Of a stretch of 64,000 bases of DNA, positions 31,761 to 40,432 are shown piece by piece (positions within the stretch are counted from its first letter, which is position 1; each line of letters begins with the position of its first letter). Source of the DNA: Thioclava atlantica (GTDB lineage Bacteria > Pseudomonadota > Alphaproteobacteria > Rhodobacterales > Rhodobacteraceae); NCBI RefSeq assembly GCF_000737065.1, contig NZ_AQRC01000004.1, positions 1 to 64,000 on the forward strand, read 5' to 3'. The notes under the pieces were generated by a model, which made no database searches, was not told where the DNA came from, and saw only the letters and a list, made by a program, of their open reading frames with translations. Both the position numbers and the translations under genes were made by a program.

Positions 31761-33838
31761 GCGGTGGCCCTTTCCCGGCGCAGCCAGAGCGCGCCCGCGA
31801 AGGCCGCGACCAGCGCGAACCCGATCTCGTCGGTCAGCGGCAGCGCCGCGATCAGCGTGAAGGCGGCGACCATGCCGAGCCCCCGTTCCCACAGCGCGAG
31901 CGGACGCCCGAGCCAGCCGATCACCGCCACACCCCAGAGCGCGATCGCGATGAGCGCCTTGAAGATCACATAGGCGACCGCAGGCCAGTAGCCGATCGCC
32001 GCCGCGAGCGGCCCGCCATCCTGCAACATCAGCGCGGGCGTATAGACCGCCATGAAGGGAACCACGAAACCGGCCGCCGCGACCTTGATCGCCTCGAAGC
32101 TGATCTTGAGGCCGCTTTCCTTGGCGATCGGGGCCGCCGCGAAACAGGCGAGCGCCACGGGCGGCGTCAGGTCGGCGAGGATGCCGAAATAGAAGACGAA
32201 CATGTGGCTCACGATCAGCGGCACGCCGAGATCGAGCAGCGCCGGTCCCGCGATCGAGGAGGTGATGATGTAGTTCGGGATCGTCGGGATCCCCATGCCC
32301 AGCACGATGCAGGTAATCATCGTCAGGACCAGCGACAGGAACAGGCTCGACTTGCCGACGCCCACGATGAATTGGCCGAAGGTCGTGGCGGCCCCGGTCA
32401 GCGTCATCACGCCGATGATCACACCGACCAGGGCGCAGGCGATCCCCACCGGCAGAGCGGTGCGCGCGCCGTCGGCAAGGCTGTCACGGCAGATCGCCAG
32501 CGTCTCGCGCCCGCCCTTGATGAAGGCGTTGATCGCGACAAGCACGGCGACAGCCGCGAGGACAGCCCAGATCCCGACTTCGAAGAAGGCCCCGGCAACC
32601 AGCGCGATCACGATCCAGAAGATCATCCGCAGCACCTGGTTGGGCAGCCCGAGGGCGACCGAGCCGCCGAGGATCAGCAGCCCCGTCAGCGACAGGCCCA
32701 CCGTCCCCGCGAAGAGCGGCGTGTAGCCCGAGAACAGCAGGTAGACGAGCACGCCGAGCGGCAGCAGCAGGTACCAGCCTTCCCGCAGCGCCTTGCGCGG
32801 GCTCGGCAACTCGGATTTCGCCAGGCCGCGCAGGTCACGCTTGCCCGCCTCGAGATGCACCATCCAGAACGCGCCCGCGAAATAGAGGATCGCGGGGATC
32901 AGCGCGGCCTTCACCACCTCGACGTAATCGACGCCCAGCGTCTCGGCCATGATGAAGGCCACCGCCCCCATCACCGGCGGCATGATCTGCCCGCCCATCG
33001 AGGATGTGGCCTCGACCCCGCCCGCAAAGGCGGGACGATAGCCGAAGCGCTTCATCAGCGGGATGGTGAACTGGCCGGTGGTGACGACATTCGCCACGCC
33101 CGATCCCGAGATCGTGCCCATCAGCCCGGACGAGAGGACCGAGACCTTCGCCGCGCCGCCCATGCGGTGACCGACGAGCCCCAGCGAGACATCGGTGAAA
33201 AGCTTGATCATCCCCGCCTTCTCGAGAAACGAGCCGAAGAGGATGAAGAGGAAGATGTAGGTCGCCGAGACATAGGTCGGGATGCCGTAGATCCCTTCCG
33301 TGCCGAAACTCATCTGCTCGACCACCTGCTCGAAGGCATAGCCGCGGGTGTTGAGCGGAGAGGGGAAATACTGGCCGAAGAAGCCATAGGCGAGGAAACA
33401 GCCCGCGATGATCGGAAGCGCCGGTCCCATCAGCATCCAGGCCGCGGTGAAGACCGTCACCAGAAGAACCACGCCCATCGTCAGATCGAGCGTGGTGGGA
33501 TCGCCCGCGCGCAACAGGAGCGGGGTGTATTCGATCCACTGATAGGCGGCGACGGCGACCCCGCCCGCGGCGAGGAGATAGGCAAGCGTGCGCCCGACCG
33601 GCCCGTAGCCCTTCGCGATCGACAGGAGCGGGAAACCGAGCGCGAGCAGGAAGCCCACATGGATCGCACGGGCCACCTGGCTCGACGGGGTGATCACATG
33701 CGCGGCGAAACCGATCTGCCAGATCGAGAAGGCCACGGCGAGCCAGAACAGCGCGCGACCCTCGCGGCTATGCGGGAAACCATCGGCGAGCGGGTCGTGC
33801 ACCACCGCATCGACCGCCGCTTCCTTGTCCATATCCAT
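31757..33838 (-). CDS. TRAP transporter permease, fused 4TM/12TM (TAXI type)
   Basis: A 693-aa inner-membrane protein joining the small (DctQ-like) and large (DctM-like) TRAP subunits. About 16-18 hydrophobic segments; DctM-type stretches are LLGTISGSGVANVVTTGQFTI-like (read GLMGTISGSGVANVVTT), SSMGGQIMPPVMGAVAFIMAE, GMGIPTIPNYI and FYFGILADLTPPVALA. It moves an organic acid with Na+ or H+, receiving it from the TAXI protein. Start ATG 33838 with GGGAGGAGGAC upstream; the extra codons to 33904 are leader. Confidence 0.93.
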   Translation of the reverse strand: MDMDKEAAVDAVVHDPLADGFPHSREGRALFWLAVAFSIWQIGFAAHVITPSSQVARAIHVGFLLALGFPLLSIAKGYGPVGRTLAYLLAAGGVAVAAYQWIEYTPLLLRAGDPTTLDLTMGVVLLVTVFTAAWMLMGPALPIIAGCFLAYGFFGQYFPSPLNTRGYAFEQVVEQMSFGTEGIYGIPTYVSATYIFLFILFGSFLEKAGMIKLFTDVSLGLVGHRMGGAAKVSVLSSGLMGTISGSGVANVVTTGQFTIPLMKRFGYRPAFAGGVEATSSMGGQIMPPVMGAVAFIMAETLGVDYVEVVKAALIPAILYFAGAFWMVHLEAGKRDLRGLAKSELPSPRKALREGWYLLLPLGVLVYLLFSGYTPLFAGTVGLSLTGLLILGGSVALGLPNQVLRMIFWIVIALVAGAFFEVGIWAVLAAVAVLVAINAFIKGGRETLAICRDSLADGARTALPVGIACALVGVIIGVMTLTGAATTFGQFIVGVGKSSLFLSLVLTMITCIVLGMGIPTIPNYIITSSIAGPALLDLGVPLIVSHMFVFYFGILADLTPPVALACFAAAPIAKESGLKISFEAIKVAAAGFVVPFMAVYTPALMLQDGGPLAAAIGYWPAVAYVIFKALIAIALWGVAVIGWLGRPLALWERGLGMVAAFTLIAALPLTDEIGFALVAAFAGALWLRRERATA

Positions 33839-33861
33839 GATGTCCTCCTCCCCCGAATGGT

Positions 33862-33891
33862 GAGGGCGACCCGACCATGCGCGCCGCCCTC
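33862..33891 (-). promoter_or_regulatory. Hairpin between receptor and permease genes
   Basis: Stem GAGGGCG / CGCCCTC in the 72-base gap after the TAXI receptor gene, no T-run; a likely mRNA-stabilising structure giving more receptor than permease. Confidence 0.4.
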
Positions 33892-33910
33892 CCTCATCTT
33901 GCATGTGGCG

Positions 33911-34861
33911 TTACTTCAGAACGCCCATTTCCTTGTAATAGCGCTCGGCGCCCGGATGGAGCGGGATCGGCAGACCCTGCACCGCCGCCTCGAGCGAGAT
34001 GCCGTTCGCGGCCGAATGCGCCGCCTTGAGCGTGTCGAGATGCTCGAAGAGCTGCTTCGTCATCTGGTAGGCCTCTTCATCCGAGACGCCTTCGCGGGTG
34101 ACGAGGATATTGGTGATCCCGATCGTCGGCACGTCGGCATCCTGGCCCGGATAGGTGCCCGCCGGGATCACGCCCGCCTTGTAGGGCGCGCCCAGCTTGT
34201 CGGCGATCTCGGCCGGGATCGACACGAAGGTCACGTCCTGGGTGGTCGAGAGATCCTTCAGCGCGGCGTTGCCCAGTCCCGAGGACTGGAAGGTCGCATC
34301 GAGCTGACGGTTCTTCATCAGTTCGACCGATTCCGCGAAGGGCAGGTACTCGACCTTGCCCAGATCGTCATAGCTCATGCCCGCCGCACCGAAGATCTTG
34401 CGCGCGTTGAGCTCGGTCCCCGACTTGGCCGCCCCCACCGAGAGGCTCTTGCCCTTCAGGTCGGTCAGGGTCGTGACGCCGGCGGATTTGAGCGACGCGA
34501 TCTGGATGAAGTTCGGATAGATCGCCGCGATCGCGCGCAGCTTGCTCAGCGGTGCCTTGAACCCGGCCTCGGGATTCCCCTCCCAGGCATCCTTCACGGA
34601 ATCGCCCAGAGCGAAAGCCAGTTCGCCCCGCCCCTGCTGGAGCAGGTTGAGGTTCTCGACCGAAGCCTTGGTCGATTGCACCTGGACGCGCGCATCCTGC
34701 ATGTTCTGGCCATAGACTTCCGACAGCGCGACGCCGAGCGGATAATAGACCCCCGAGGTGCCCCCGGTCAGAATGTTGATGAAATTCTCGGCCTTGGCGA
34801 CAGGCGCGCTCAAGGCGACAGCCGTGGCGACGAGCGCCCCGAGCTTGATGTTGTGAAACAT
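33911..34861 (-). CDS. TAXI-family TRAP solute receptor
   Basis: A 316-aa periplasmic binding protein with a signal peptide (LVATAVALSAPVAKAE, cleavage about residue 24) followed by the TAXI motif ILTGGTSGVYYPLG. Also LKGKSLSVGAAKSGTELNARKI-like lobe-II strands and EYLPFAESVELMKNRQLDATF. It captures the solute for the fused permease downstream. Start ATG 34861 with GGGAGGAAAGG upstream. The 270-base gap to the AbrB-family gene carries two hairpins; I could not find a sigma54 promoter there. Confidence 0.92.
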   Translation of the reverse strand: MFHNIKLGALVATAVALSAPVAKAENFINILTGGTSGVYYPLGVALSEVYGQNMQDARVQVQSTKASVENLNLLQQGRGELAFALGDSVKDAWEGNPEAGFKAPLSKLRAIAAIYPNFIQIASLKSAGVTTLTDLKGKSLSVGAAKSGTELNARKIFGAAGMSYDDLGKVEYLPFAESVELMKNRQLDATFQSSGLGNAALKDLSTTQDVTFVSIPAEIADKLGAPYKAGVIPAGTYPGQDADVPTIGITNILVTREGVSDEEAYQMTKQLFEHLDTLKAAHSAANGISLEAAVQGLPIPLHPGAERYYKEMGVLK

Positions 34862-35000
34862 CCTTTCCTCCCATTTGTCAGTTCCCGTCCGTTGCACGGG
34901 ACTGCGCTTAGGGTGGCGAGTTTCAACGTCAGATCAATCGTTTTCACGGTCGGGCGAGAAGAAAGATGGCAGATATCCGCGCCGGCCGTGGCCGGGATCT

Positions 35001-35071
35001 GCCAGAGCCCGGTCCTACCCCCGCTCTGGCGTTCATTCGGTCCTGCCATCCGCGCTGCGCGGGGCAGGACC
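35001..35071. promoter_or_regulatory. Two strong hairpins in the divergent TAXI/AbrB-family control region
   Basis: First stem GCCAGAGC / GCTCTGGC (35001-35008, 35023-35030). Second stem GGTCCTGCC / GGCAGGACC (35039-35047, 35063-35071) with an inner CCGCG / CGCGG stem. Neither has a T-run. They could be operators or leader structures for either divergent gene. Confidence 0.4.
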
Positions 35072-35131
35072 TTGACGCGCCCTCCCCTATCTGATGGTGA
35101 CGGAGGTGATCCCGACCCCGCAAGAGGCGCC

Positions 35132-36220
35132 ATGCGCAACACTCTCGCCTCCCGTCCCGACCCCGCCCGCTGGAGCCTCGCGATCCGCTGGACGGTGCTG
35201 CTGGGCGGGTCGGTCCTCCTCGCCTGGCTGCTGGCGGCCGCGCATCTGGCCGCAGCGCTCCTGCTCGGGCCGATGGCCGCGGCGATCGCGCTCGCGGCGA
35301 GCGGCGGGGGCGTGCCGATGCCGCGCGCGGCCTTCATCGCGGCACAGGGGGTGGTCGGCGTGATGATCGCCTCGAAACTGCCCGCTTCGCTCTTGCCCGA
35401 GATCGCACGGGACTGGCCGATCTTTCTCGCCGGGACATTCTCGACCGTGCTCGGCGCCTCGACACTCGGCTGGGTGATGGCCCGCGCCGGCGGGCTTCCG
35501 GGGACGACGGCGATCTGGGGCTCCTCGCCCGGCGCGGCGACGGTGATGACGCTGATGTCGGACAGCTACGGCGCCGATATGCGGCTTGTCGCGGTGATGC
35601 AATATACCCGTGTCGCGTGCTGCGCGATCGCGGCGACCGCGGTGGTCCGCCTGTTCGGGGTCGCCCATCCGGGCGTCACCGCACCCGCGCCCGCCACGCC
35701 CGACACGCTGATCGTGATCGAGGTCGCGAAGACGCTCGCGCTCGGCATCGGCGCGGCCTTTCTCGGTCTGCGCCTCAAGGTGCCGGGCGGCGGGCTGATC
35801 TTTCCGATGGGACTCGGGCTCGCCGCGAGCGCCGCTGGCCTCGTCACGATCACCCTGCCCGCGCCCGTCCTGGCGGTGAGCTACGCTGTCGTCGGCTGGG
35901 GGATCGGGCTGCGTTTCTCCCGCGAGGTCCTGCGCCACGCCGCGAGACTGCTCCCGCGCATACTCGCCTCGATCCTCGCGCTGATCGCGATCTGCGCCGG
36001 GTTCGCGGGGCTCCTCGTGGTCTTCGCGGGGATCGAGCCGGTCACCGCCTATCTCGCCACGAGCCCCGGCGGCGCGGATTCGGTCGCAATCATCGCGGCG
36101 GGCACGCAGGTGGACGTGCCCTTCGTTATGGCGATGCAGATCGCGCGTTTCCTGCTGGTGCTGATCGCGGGGCCGGCGCTGGCCCGCGCGCTGTCGCAAA
36201 GACAGGCGCGGGCCCGGTGA
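35132..36220 (+). CDS. AbrB-family (AbrB duplication) membrane protein
   Basis: A 362-aa inner-membrane protein with about ten hydrophobic segments arranged as two related halves (GPMAAAIALAASGG...GVVGVMIAS; IFPMGLGLAASAAG...VVGWGIGLRF). It also has PGTTAIWGSSPGAATVMTLM and TSPGGADSVAIIAAGTQVDVPFVMAMQIARFL, the signature of the PF05145 AbrB/putative ammonia monooxygenase-like family. It is probably a transporter of unknown substrate. Start ATG 35132. The frame is open far upstream to 32204, but that part is antisense to the TRAP genes and not coding. Confidence 0.82.
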   Translation: MRNTLASRPDPARWSLAIRWTVLLGGSVLLAWLLAAAHLAAALLLGPMAAAIALAASGGGVPMPRAAFIAAQGVVGVMIASKLPASLLPEIARDWPIFLAGTFSTVLGASTLGWVMARAGGLPGTTAIWGSSPGAATVMTLMSDSYGADMRLVAVMQYTRVACCAIAATAVVRLFGVAHPGVTAPAPATPDTLIVIEVAKTLALGIGAAFLGLRLKVPGGGLIFPMGLGLAASAAGLVTITLPAPVLAVSYAVVGWGIGLRFSREVLRHAARLLPRILASILALIAICAGFAGLLVVFAGIEPVTAYLATSPGGADSVAIIAAGTQVDVPFVMAMQIARFLLVLIAGPALARALSQRQARAR

Positions 36221-36227
36221 GCCGGGC

Positions 36228-36860
36228 TCAGAACGGCAGGTTCGTGCCGTGCTCGGGCGCCTGCTGCTGGATCATGAGAACGCCCGAATTGTCATCCGGA
36301 TCGTTGTCGTAGTGATCTTTCTCCGTCACGCCGGGGAGCTGTCCGAAGGCCTTGGAAAGCTTGAGCGGCGAGAAGGTGAAGGGGACCTGGTCATGCAGCC
36401 AAGGCATGTCGCGCAACACGCTCGAGACCGAATCCGCGCACATCATCTTGTTGACCGAACCGTTGCGCTCCACACGCGCCATCAGCTGATCGGCCTGCGC
36501 CATGGTGATCGGCATCTTTTGCGCCCGGACATACCAGCTCTCGCGCGCATGATAGTCGATGTAGAATTTCCGCATCTTCTCGGTGATGCCGAAATGCACG
36601 TCGTTGCGCTCGGGAGCCCAGGGGTGATTCCAGGTCCCCGCCGGGTCGAAGATGATCCGCTCGCGCCCGTTGATGAGCAGCGCGGAATGCCCGCCCGCCC
36701 CCGTATTCGTGCTGATCACCGTGTAAAGCGTCAGCGAGGGCGGTTCGTCCGATACATAGCGGTATTTCGCGACCTCGGCGTCCGAGGCATAGATATGGTC
36801 TGCACCGCAACCGGCCAGAAGGATCGGCAGCATCAGGCAGACGAGAAGCAGGCGCATCAT
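36228..36860 (-). CDS. Lipoprotein with possible permuted NlpC/P60-like domain
   Basis: A 210-aa lipoprotein precursor (MLPILLAGCGAD, lipidated Cys about 18). The mature part has NTGAGGHSALLING followed by RIIFDPAGTWNH, and later NKMMCADSVSSVL. His ahead of Cys is the order in circularly permuted NlpC/P60 (YiiX/LRAT-like) cysteine peptidases, so an amidase acting on cell wall or lipid is possible. The match is weak and the gene could be an unrelated lipoprotein. It ends eight bases from the convergent AbrB-family gene. Confidence 0.5.
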   Translation of the reverse strand: MMRLLLVCLMLPILLAGCGADHIYASDAEVAKYRYVSDEPPSLTLYTVISTNTGAGGHSALLINGRERIIFDPAGTWNHPWAPERNDVHFGITEKMRKFYIDYHARESWYVRAQKMPITMAQADQLMARVERNGSVNKMMCADSVSSVLRDMPWLHDQVPFTFSPLKLSKAFGQLPGVTEKDHYDNDPDDNSGVLMIQQQAPEHGTNLPF

Positions 36861-36911
36861 CTGCCCGATCTCCCGTTCTGAAGGTGTCTCTTTCCGCCGC
36901 GCCGCAGCGCG

Positions 36912-37046
36912 TCAGGCGTTTACCAGAGCGAGAAACACCAGAACGCAGATGATCGCAATCACCGCATAGGTGACGAAGCGCACAAAACCTGAGAATGTTT
37001 TTTCCTGGTCACGGATGTTCATGCTGCCGTGCTGGTGATCGACCAT
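36912..37046 (-). CDS. aa3-type cytochrome c oxidase subunit IV
   Basis: A 44-aa single-pass protein: MVDHQHGSMNIRDQEKTFSG, then FVRFVTYAVIAIICVLVFLA and LVNA. This is the bacterial aa3-oxidase subunit IV pattern (a soluble start with D-x-x-x-x-E-K-T-F, one TM helix). It binds the periphery of the oxidase; catalytic subunits are not in the window. The ATG at 37046 follows AGGGAG. Confidence 0.88.
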   Translation of the reverse strand: MVDHQHGSMNIRDQEKTFSGFVRFVTYAVIAIICVLVFLALVNA

Positions 37047-37109
37047 TGCGCGTACTCCCTAATTACGCAGTTCTCCCGCTGGAAAACCTAGCCGAGCGAT
37101 CGGTAGCTG

Positions 37110-37592
37110 TCACGCCTCGTCTTGCGTCTTGGCGGCATCTTCTCCCAGCGCGCGGGCCAGACGAAACCCGATCCGGCGCGGCGTCTCGTCCTCGGGAGCC
37201 TTGGGCTGGGCGATCAGCATCACGTTGAGCTGGCCGACATGCTGGATGAGCTGCGTGCGCGCGCCGTATTCGTCGACGCCGTAGAAGGTCAGGATATCGG
37301 GATCGAAAAAGCCGATACCCTCGATCTGGAGCACGCCCGCCTCGCCGCCGGTCAGGCCGAGCACGACCTCCTCGTCATCCTGCAACTGCTCTTCGAAGTT
37401 CTGGATATAGAGCAACAGCCGTTCATAGGCCCATTGCGCGGGGCTCTTGCCCTCGGGCGGCTCGCGCAAGAGCTGGGGCGGGAGCGGCTGCAACTCCGCG
37501 GTCTTGGGGGCATCGTCCGAGGTCTGCGTCACCCGCGCCCGCGGAAGGGCGGTCTCTTCATGGGCTTCGGCGGTGGTACGAATGTCCGTCAT
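37110..37592 (-). CDS. DUF6173 family protein
   Basis: A 160-aa soluble protein with a variable N-terminus, then SPAQWAYERLLLYIQNFEEQL, EVVLGLTGGEAGVLQIEGIGFFDPDILTFYG and QHVGQLNVMLIAQPK. I recall this as a rhodobacterial family of unknown function. The start overlaps the stop of the upstream MBL-hydrolase gene (ATGA type), so it is cotranscribed with it. Confidence 0.7.
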   Translation of the reverse strand: MTDIRTTAEAHEETALPRARVTQTSDDAPKTAELQPLPPQLLREPPEGKSPAQWAYERLLLYIQNFEEQLQDDEEVVLGLTGGEAGVLQIEGIGFFDPDILTFYGVDEYGARTQLIQHVGQLNVMLIAQPKAPEDETPRRIGFRLARALGEDAAKTQDEA

Positions 37593-38626
37593 GTTAGGCT
37601 CCAGACCCAGGCGCCGTCCTCGCGCAGGGTCCGGCTTGCCTCACCTTTGTGCCAGAGATGGTTGAGATGCGCCATCGCCTCGACCAGCGCGAGCCCGTAG
37701 GTCCCCTCGTCGATGCGGCGCTTGAAGAGCGGCGGGAAACATTCGCAGGCCGTGCGCGGTTCGGCGAGATGGTTGCGCAGGCGCCTCAGGGCGCCCTCGT
37801 GATTCTCGACCATCTGGCGCAGCCGCAGCGGCAACCCGGTGAAGGGCAGCTTGTGGCCGGGCAGCACGAGGTGCCGCGCCTCGGCGATGCGCGCGAACCG
37901 CTCGCAGGAGACCAGCCAATCGCTGAGCGGGTCGGCCTCGGGTTCGGTCGCATAGACCCCGAGATTTGCAGAGATCGACGGCAGGAGCTGATCCCCACCG
38001 ATCACCAGATCATCATCGCGGCTCCACAGCGTCGCATGTTCGGGCGCGTGCCCATCGCCCATCCGCACCACCCAGCGCCGGCCCCCAAGGGTGATCTCTT
38101 CGCCCTCGACGATCCGGCGAAAGCCAAGCGGCATCGGATGCACGCAATCGGCGAAGTTGAACGGACGCTCCTCCACGCGTTTCGCGAAGATCTCCGGATC
38201 CATCCCCGCGCGGCGGTAATAGTCGAGCGTCTCGGAGACCGGGCGGTCCTGCGGATCAAGCGTGAGCATGCGCGCAAACAGCCACGAGGTCCGCGTGGTC
38301 CAGAGTTCGGCACCCTGCGCCTGCAACCATCCGGCCAGCCCGATATGATCGGGATGATAATGGGTCACCAGAACCCGGGTGACGGGCTTGCCCCCGAGCG
38401 GCCCGTCCAGCGCCGCCTGCAGCGCGGCGCGGCATTTGCGGGTGTCGATGCCGGGATCGACCAGCGTCCAGCCTTCGCCCTCGTCAAGCGCGAAGCAATT
38501 GACGTGATCGAGCGTCATCGGGAGCGGCAGGCGCAGCCAGAAAACACCCTCCGCGACCTCGACCGCGGCGCCCGGCTCGGGAGGCTCGGGCCAAGGGTAT
38601 CGGATGCCTGCGCCTTCGTCTCTCAT
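37589..38626 (-). CDS. MBL-fold metallo-hydrolase
   Basis: A 345-aa metallo-beta-lactamase-fold enzyme: VNCFALDEGEGWTLVDPGI, the metal motif VTHYHPDHIGLAG (H-x-H-x-D-H), GDGHAPEHA, VIGGDQLLPSISANLG and VLPGHKLPF. It has a C-terminal helical extension (LFKRRIDEGTYGLALVEAMAHLNHLW), as in LACTB2-like members. It is probably a thioester or ester hydrolase. It is coupled to the acyl-CoA dehydrogenase (ATGA overlap), so acyl-CoA or acyl-glutathione thioesters are plausible substrates. Start ATG 38626. Confidence 0.82.
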   Translation of the reverse strand: MRDEGAGIRYPWPEPPEPGAAVEVAEGVFWLRLPLPMTLDHVNCFALDEGEGWTLVDPGIDTRKCRAALQAALDGPLGGKPVTRVLVTHYHPDHIGLAGWLQAQGAELWTTRTSWLFARMLTLDPQDRPVSETLDYYRRAGMDPEIFAKRVEERPFNFADCVHPMPLGFRRIVEGEEITLGGRRWVVRMGDGHAPEHATLWSRDDDLVIGGDQLLPSISANLGVYATEPEADPLSDWLVSCERFARIAEARHLVLPGHKLPFTGLPLRLRQMVENHEGALRRLRNHLAEPRTACECFPPLFKRRIDEGTYGLALVEAMAHLNHLWHKGEASRTLREDGAWVWSLT

Positions 38627-40314
38627 GCCTCGAGATCTTCCACCGAGAGCGCGTAAAGCCCCTCGGCCCCCTCTTTCGCCTCGGCCAGCGAGGCTGCGTA
38701 GATCGGCATCAAGCGCCGGATATAGACCGCCGCGAGATGACCGCGCGCGGAGTTGCGTCCCTCCGCCATCGCGGCACGCAGATGATAATAGCCGCCCAGA
38801 ACCCGTGCGAAAGCGTCGAGATAAGGAACGGCGCCCGCGAACCGGTCCTGCATCCCCTGGCCCACCATCCATTCGGTATGTTCGCGCAAGGCCTCCGCGG
38901 CCTGCCAGACATCCTCGGCGAGCACCGGGAAATCGCCGCGCGCGGCCCGCGCCTCGTCCTCGATCTCCTGCAGCAGACGGAAGGCCGCAGCTCCGTCATC
39001 CATCATCTTGCGGCCGACAAGATCCATCGCCTGGATCCCGTTCGTGCCCTCGTAGATCGCGGCGATGCGCACGTCGCGCGCGAATTGGGCCGCTCCCGTT
39101 TCCTCGATATAGCCCATGCCACCATGGACCTGGATCCCGAGATTGGTCACCCGGATCCCCATATCGGTGCCATAGGCCTTGGCAATCGGGGTCAGGAGCG
39201 CGGCGCGCGCCTGCCAGCTGTCCTTGCCCGTCGCGCGGCCCATGTCGATCGCCACGCCGCAGGCCAGCGCGATCGCGCGGGCGGCGAAGATCTCGGCCTT
39301 CATCTCGGCCAGCATCCGGCGCACATCGGCATGTTCGACGATCGGCGCGAATTGCACGCGATCCTTCGCGTATTCGAGCGATTTCTGGAACGCGGCTTCG
39401 GCAACGCCGATCCCCTGCACGCCCACGTTCAGCCGCGCGTTGTTCATCATCGTGAACATCGCGGCCATGCCCTTGTGCTCCTCGCCGACCATCCAGCCGG
39501 TCGCGCCCTCGTAGCTCATGACGCAGGTGGGCGAGCCGTGAAGGCCCATCTTGTGTTCGAGCGAAACGACCTTGAGAGAGTTGGCCACACCCGGATTGCC
39601 GTTTTCGTCGGGGATCCGCTTGGGCACCATGAACAGGCTGATCCCTTTCGTGCCGGGCGCCCCGTCGGGCAGGCGCGCCAGAACGAGGTGGCAGACATTG
39701 TCGACCGCATCCGAGTCGCCCCAGGTGATGAAGATCTTCTGCCCCGTGATCGCATAGCTGCCATCGCCATTGGGTTCGGCCTTGGTGCGCAGCGCACCAA
39801 CATCCGAGCCCGCCTGCGGCTCGGTCAGGTTCATCGTGCCCGACCATTCGCCCGAGATCAGCTTGGGCAGGTAGAGCGCCTTGATCTCGTCGCTGGCGTG
39901 ATGTTCGAGCGCCTCGATCTGGCCCTGCGTGAGCAGCGGGTTGAGCTGCAGCGCGAGGTTCGCACCCGAGAGCATGTCGTTGAAGCCGACGTTCAGCGCC
40001 TGCGGCAGGCCCATGCCGCCATATTCGGGATCGGCCGCGATCCCGACCCAGCCGCCTTCGCCGATCGCCTTGAACGCCTCCTTGAACCCTTTCGGGGACC
40101 GCACTACGCCGTTTTCCAGGCGCGCAGGATCGAGGTCGCCGTCACGCAGGGTGGGCGCGATCACTTCGTCGCAAAGCCGTCCCGCCTCGGTCAGGATCGC
40201 CTCGACCGTGTCGGGCGTCGCTTCGGAGAAAAGCTCGGTCTGGGCCACCGGTGCGAGCGGCACCACCTTGTCGAGGATGAAGCGGATATCGGCAACGGGC
40301 GAACGGTAGCTCAT
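38623..40314 (-). CDS. Large acyl-CoA dehydrogenase (DmdC-like subfamily)
   Basis: A 563-aa FAD enzyme: ISGEWSGTMNLTEPQAGSDV (FAD/substrate loop), ITGQKIFITWGD, FARDVRIAAIYEGTNGIQAMDLVGRK with the catalytic Glu in YEGT. Its C-terminal extra domain (ACAD_C type) marks the long subfamily that includes 3-methylthiopropanoyl-CoA dehydrogenase DmdC and fatty-acid enzymes. The N-terminal MSYRSPVADIRFILDKV is typical. Without other dmd genes nearby the substrate is open. Start ATG 40314. Confidence 0.88.
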   Translation of the reverse strand: MSYRSPVADIRFILDKVVPLAPVAQTELFSEATPDTVEAILTEAGRLCDEVIAPTLRDGDLDPARLENGVVRSPKGFKEAFKAIGEGGWVGIAADPEYGGMGLPQALNVGFNDMLSGANLALQLNPLLTQGQIEALEHHASDEIKALYLPKLISGEWSGTMNLTEPQAGSDVGALRTKAEPNGDGSYAITGQKIFITWGDSDAVDNVCHLVLARLPDGAPGTKGISLFMVPKRIPDENGNPGVANSLKVVSLEHKMGLHGSPTCVMSYEGATGWMVGEEHKGMAAMFTMMNNARLNVGVQGIGVAEAAFQKSLEYAKDRVQFAPIVEHADVRRMLAEMKAEIFAARAIALACGVAIDMGRATGKDSWQARAALLTPIAKAYGTDMGIRVTNLGIQVHGGMGYIEETGAAQFARDVRIAAIYEGTNGIQAMDLVGRKMMDDGAAAFRLLQEIEDEARAARGDFPVLAEDVWQAAEALREHTEWMVGQGMQDRFAGAVPYLDAFARVLGGYYHLRAAMAEGRNSARGHLAAVYIRRLMPIYAASLAEAKEGAEGLYALSVEDLEA

Positions 40315-40432
40315 GGGTCTCCTCCGGGCGCCGCTTGGCATTCTGTGCACGCGCCTCTATGTCCTCTTTGGATGCCGACACCCTATCGCACGGGTATCCC
40401 TCTTCAACTTCAACGCTGCGTCACGGACCCCA

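Noticed and set aside
34862-35131. Sigma54 promoter upstream of the TAXI receptor
   Set aside because: Searched by eye for TGGCAC-N5-TTGC on the minus strand; nothing close enough to report.
32204-36220. A 1338-residue plus-strand open frame
   Set aside because: Up to 35131 it is antisense to the TRAP and TAXI genes, Arg/Asp/His-rich with no family motif; only 35132-36220 is coding (AbrB-family).
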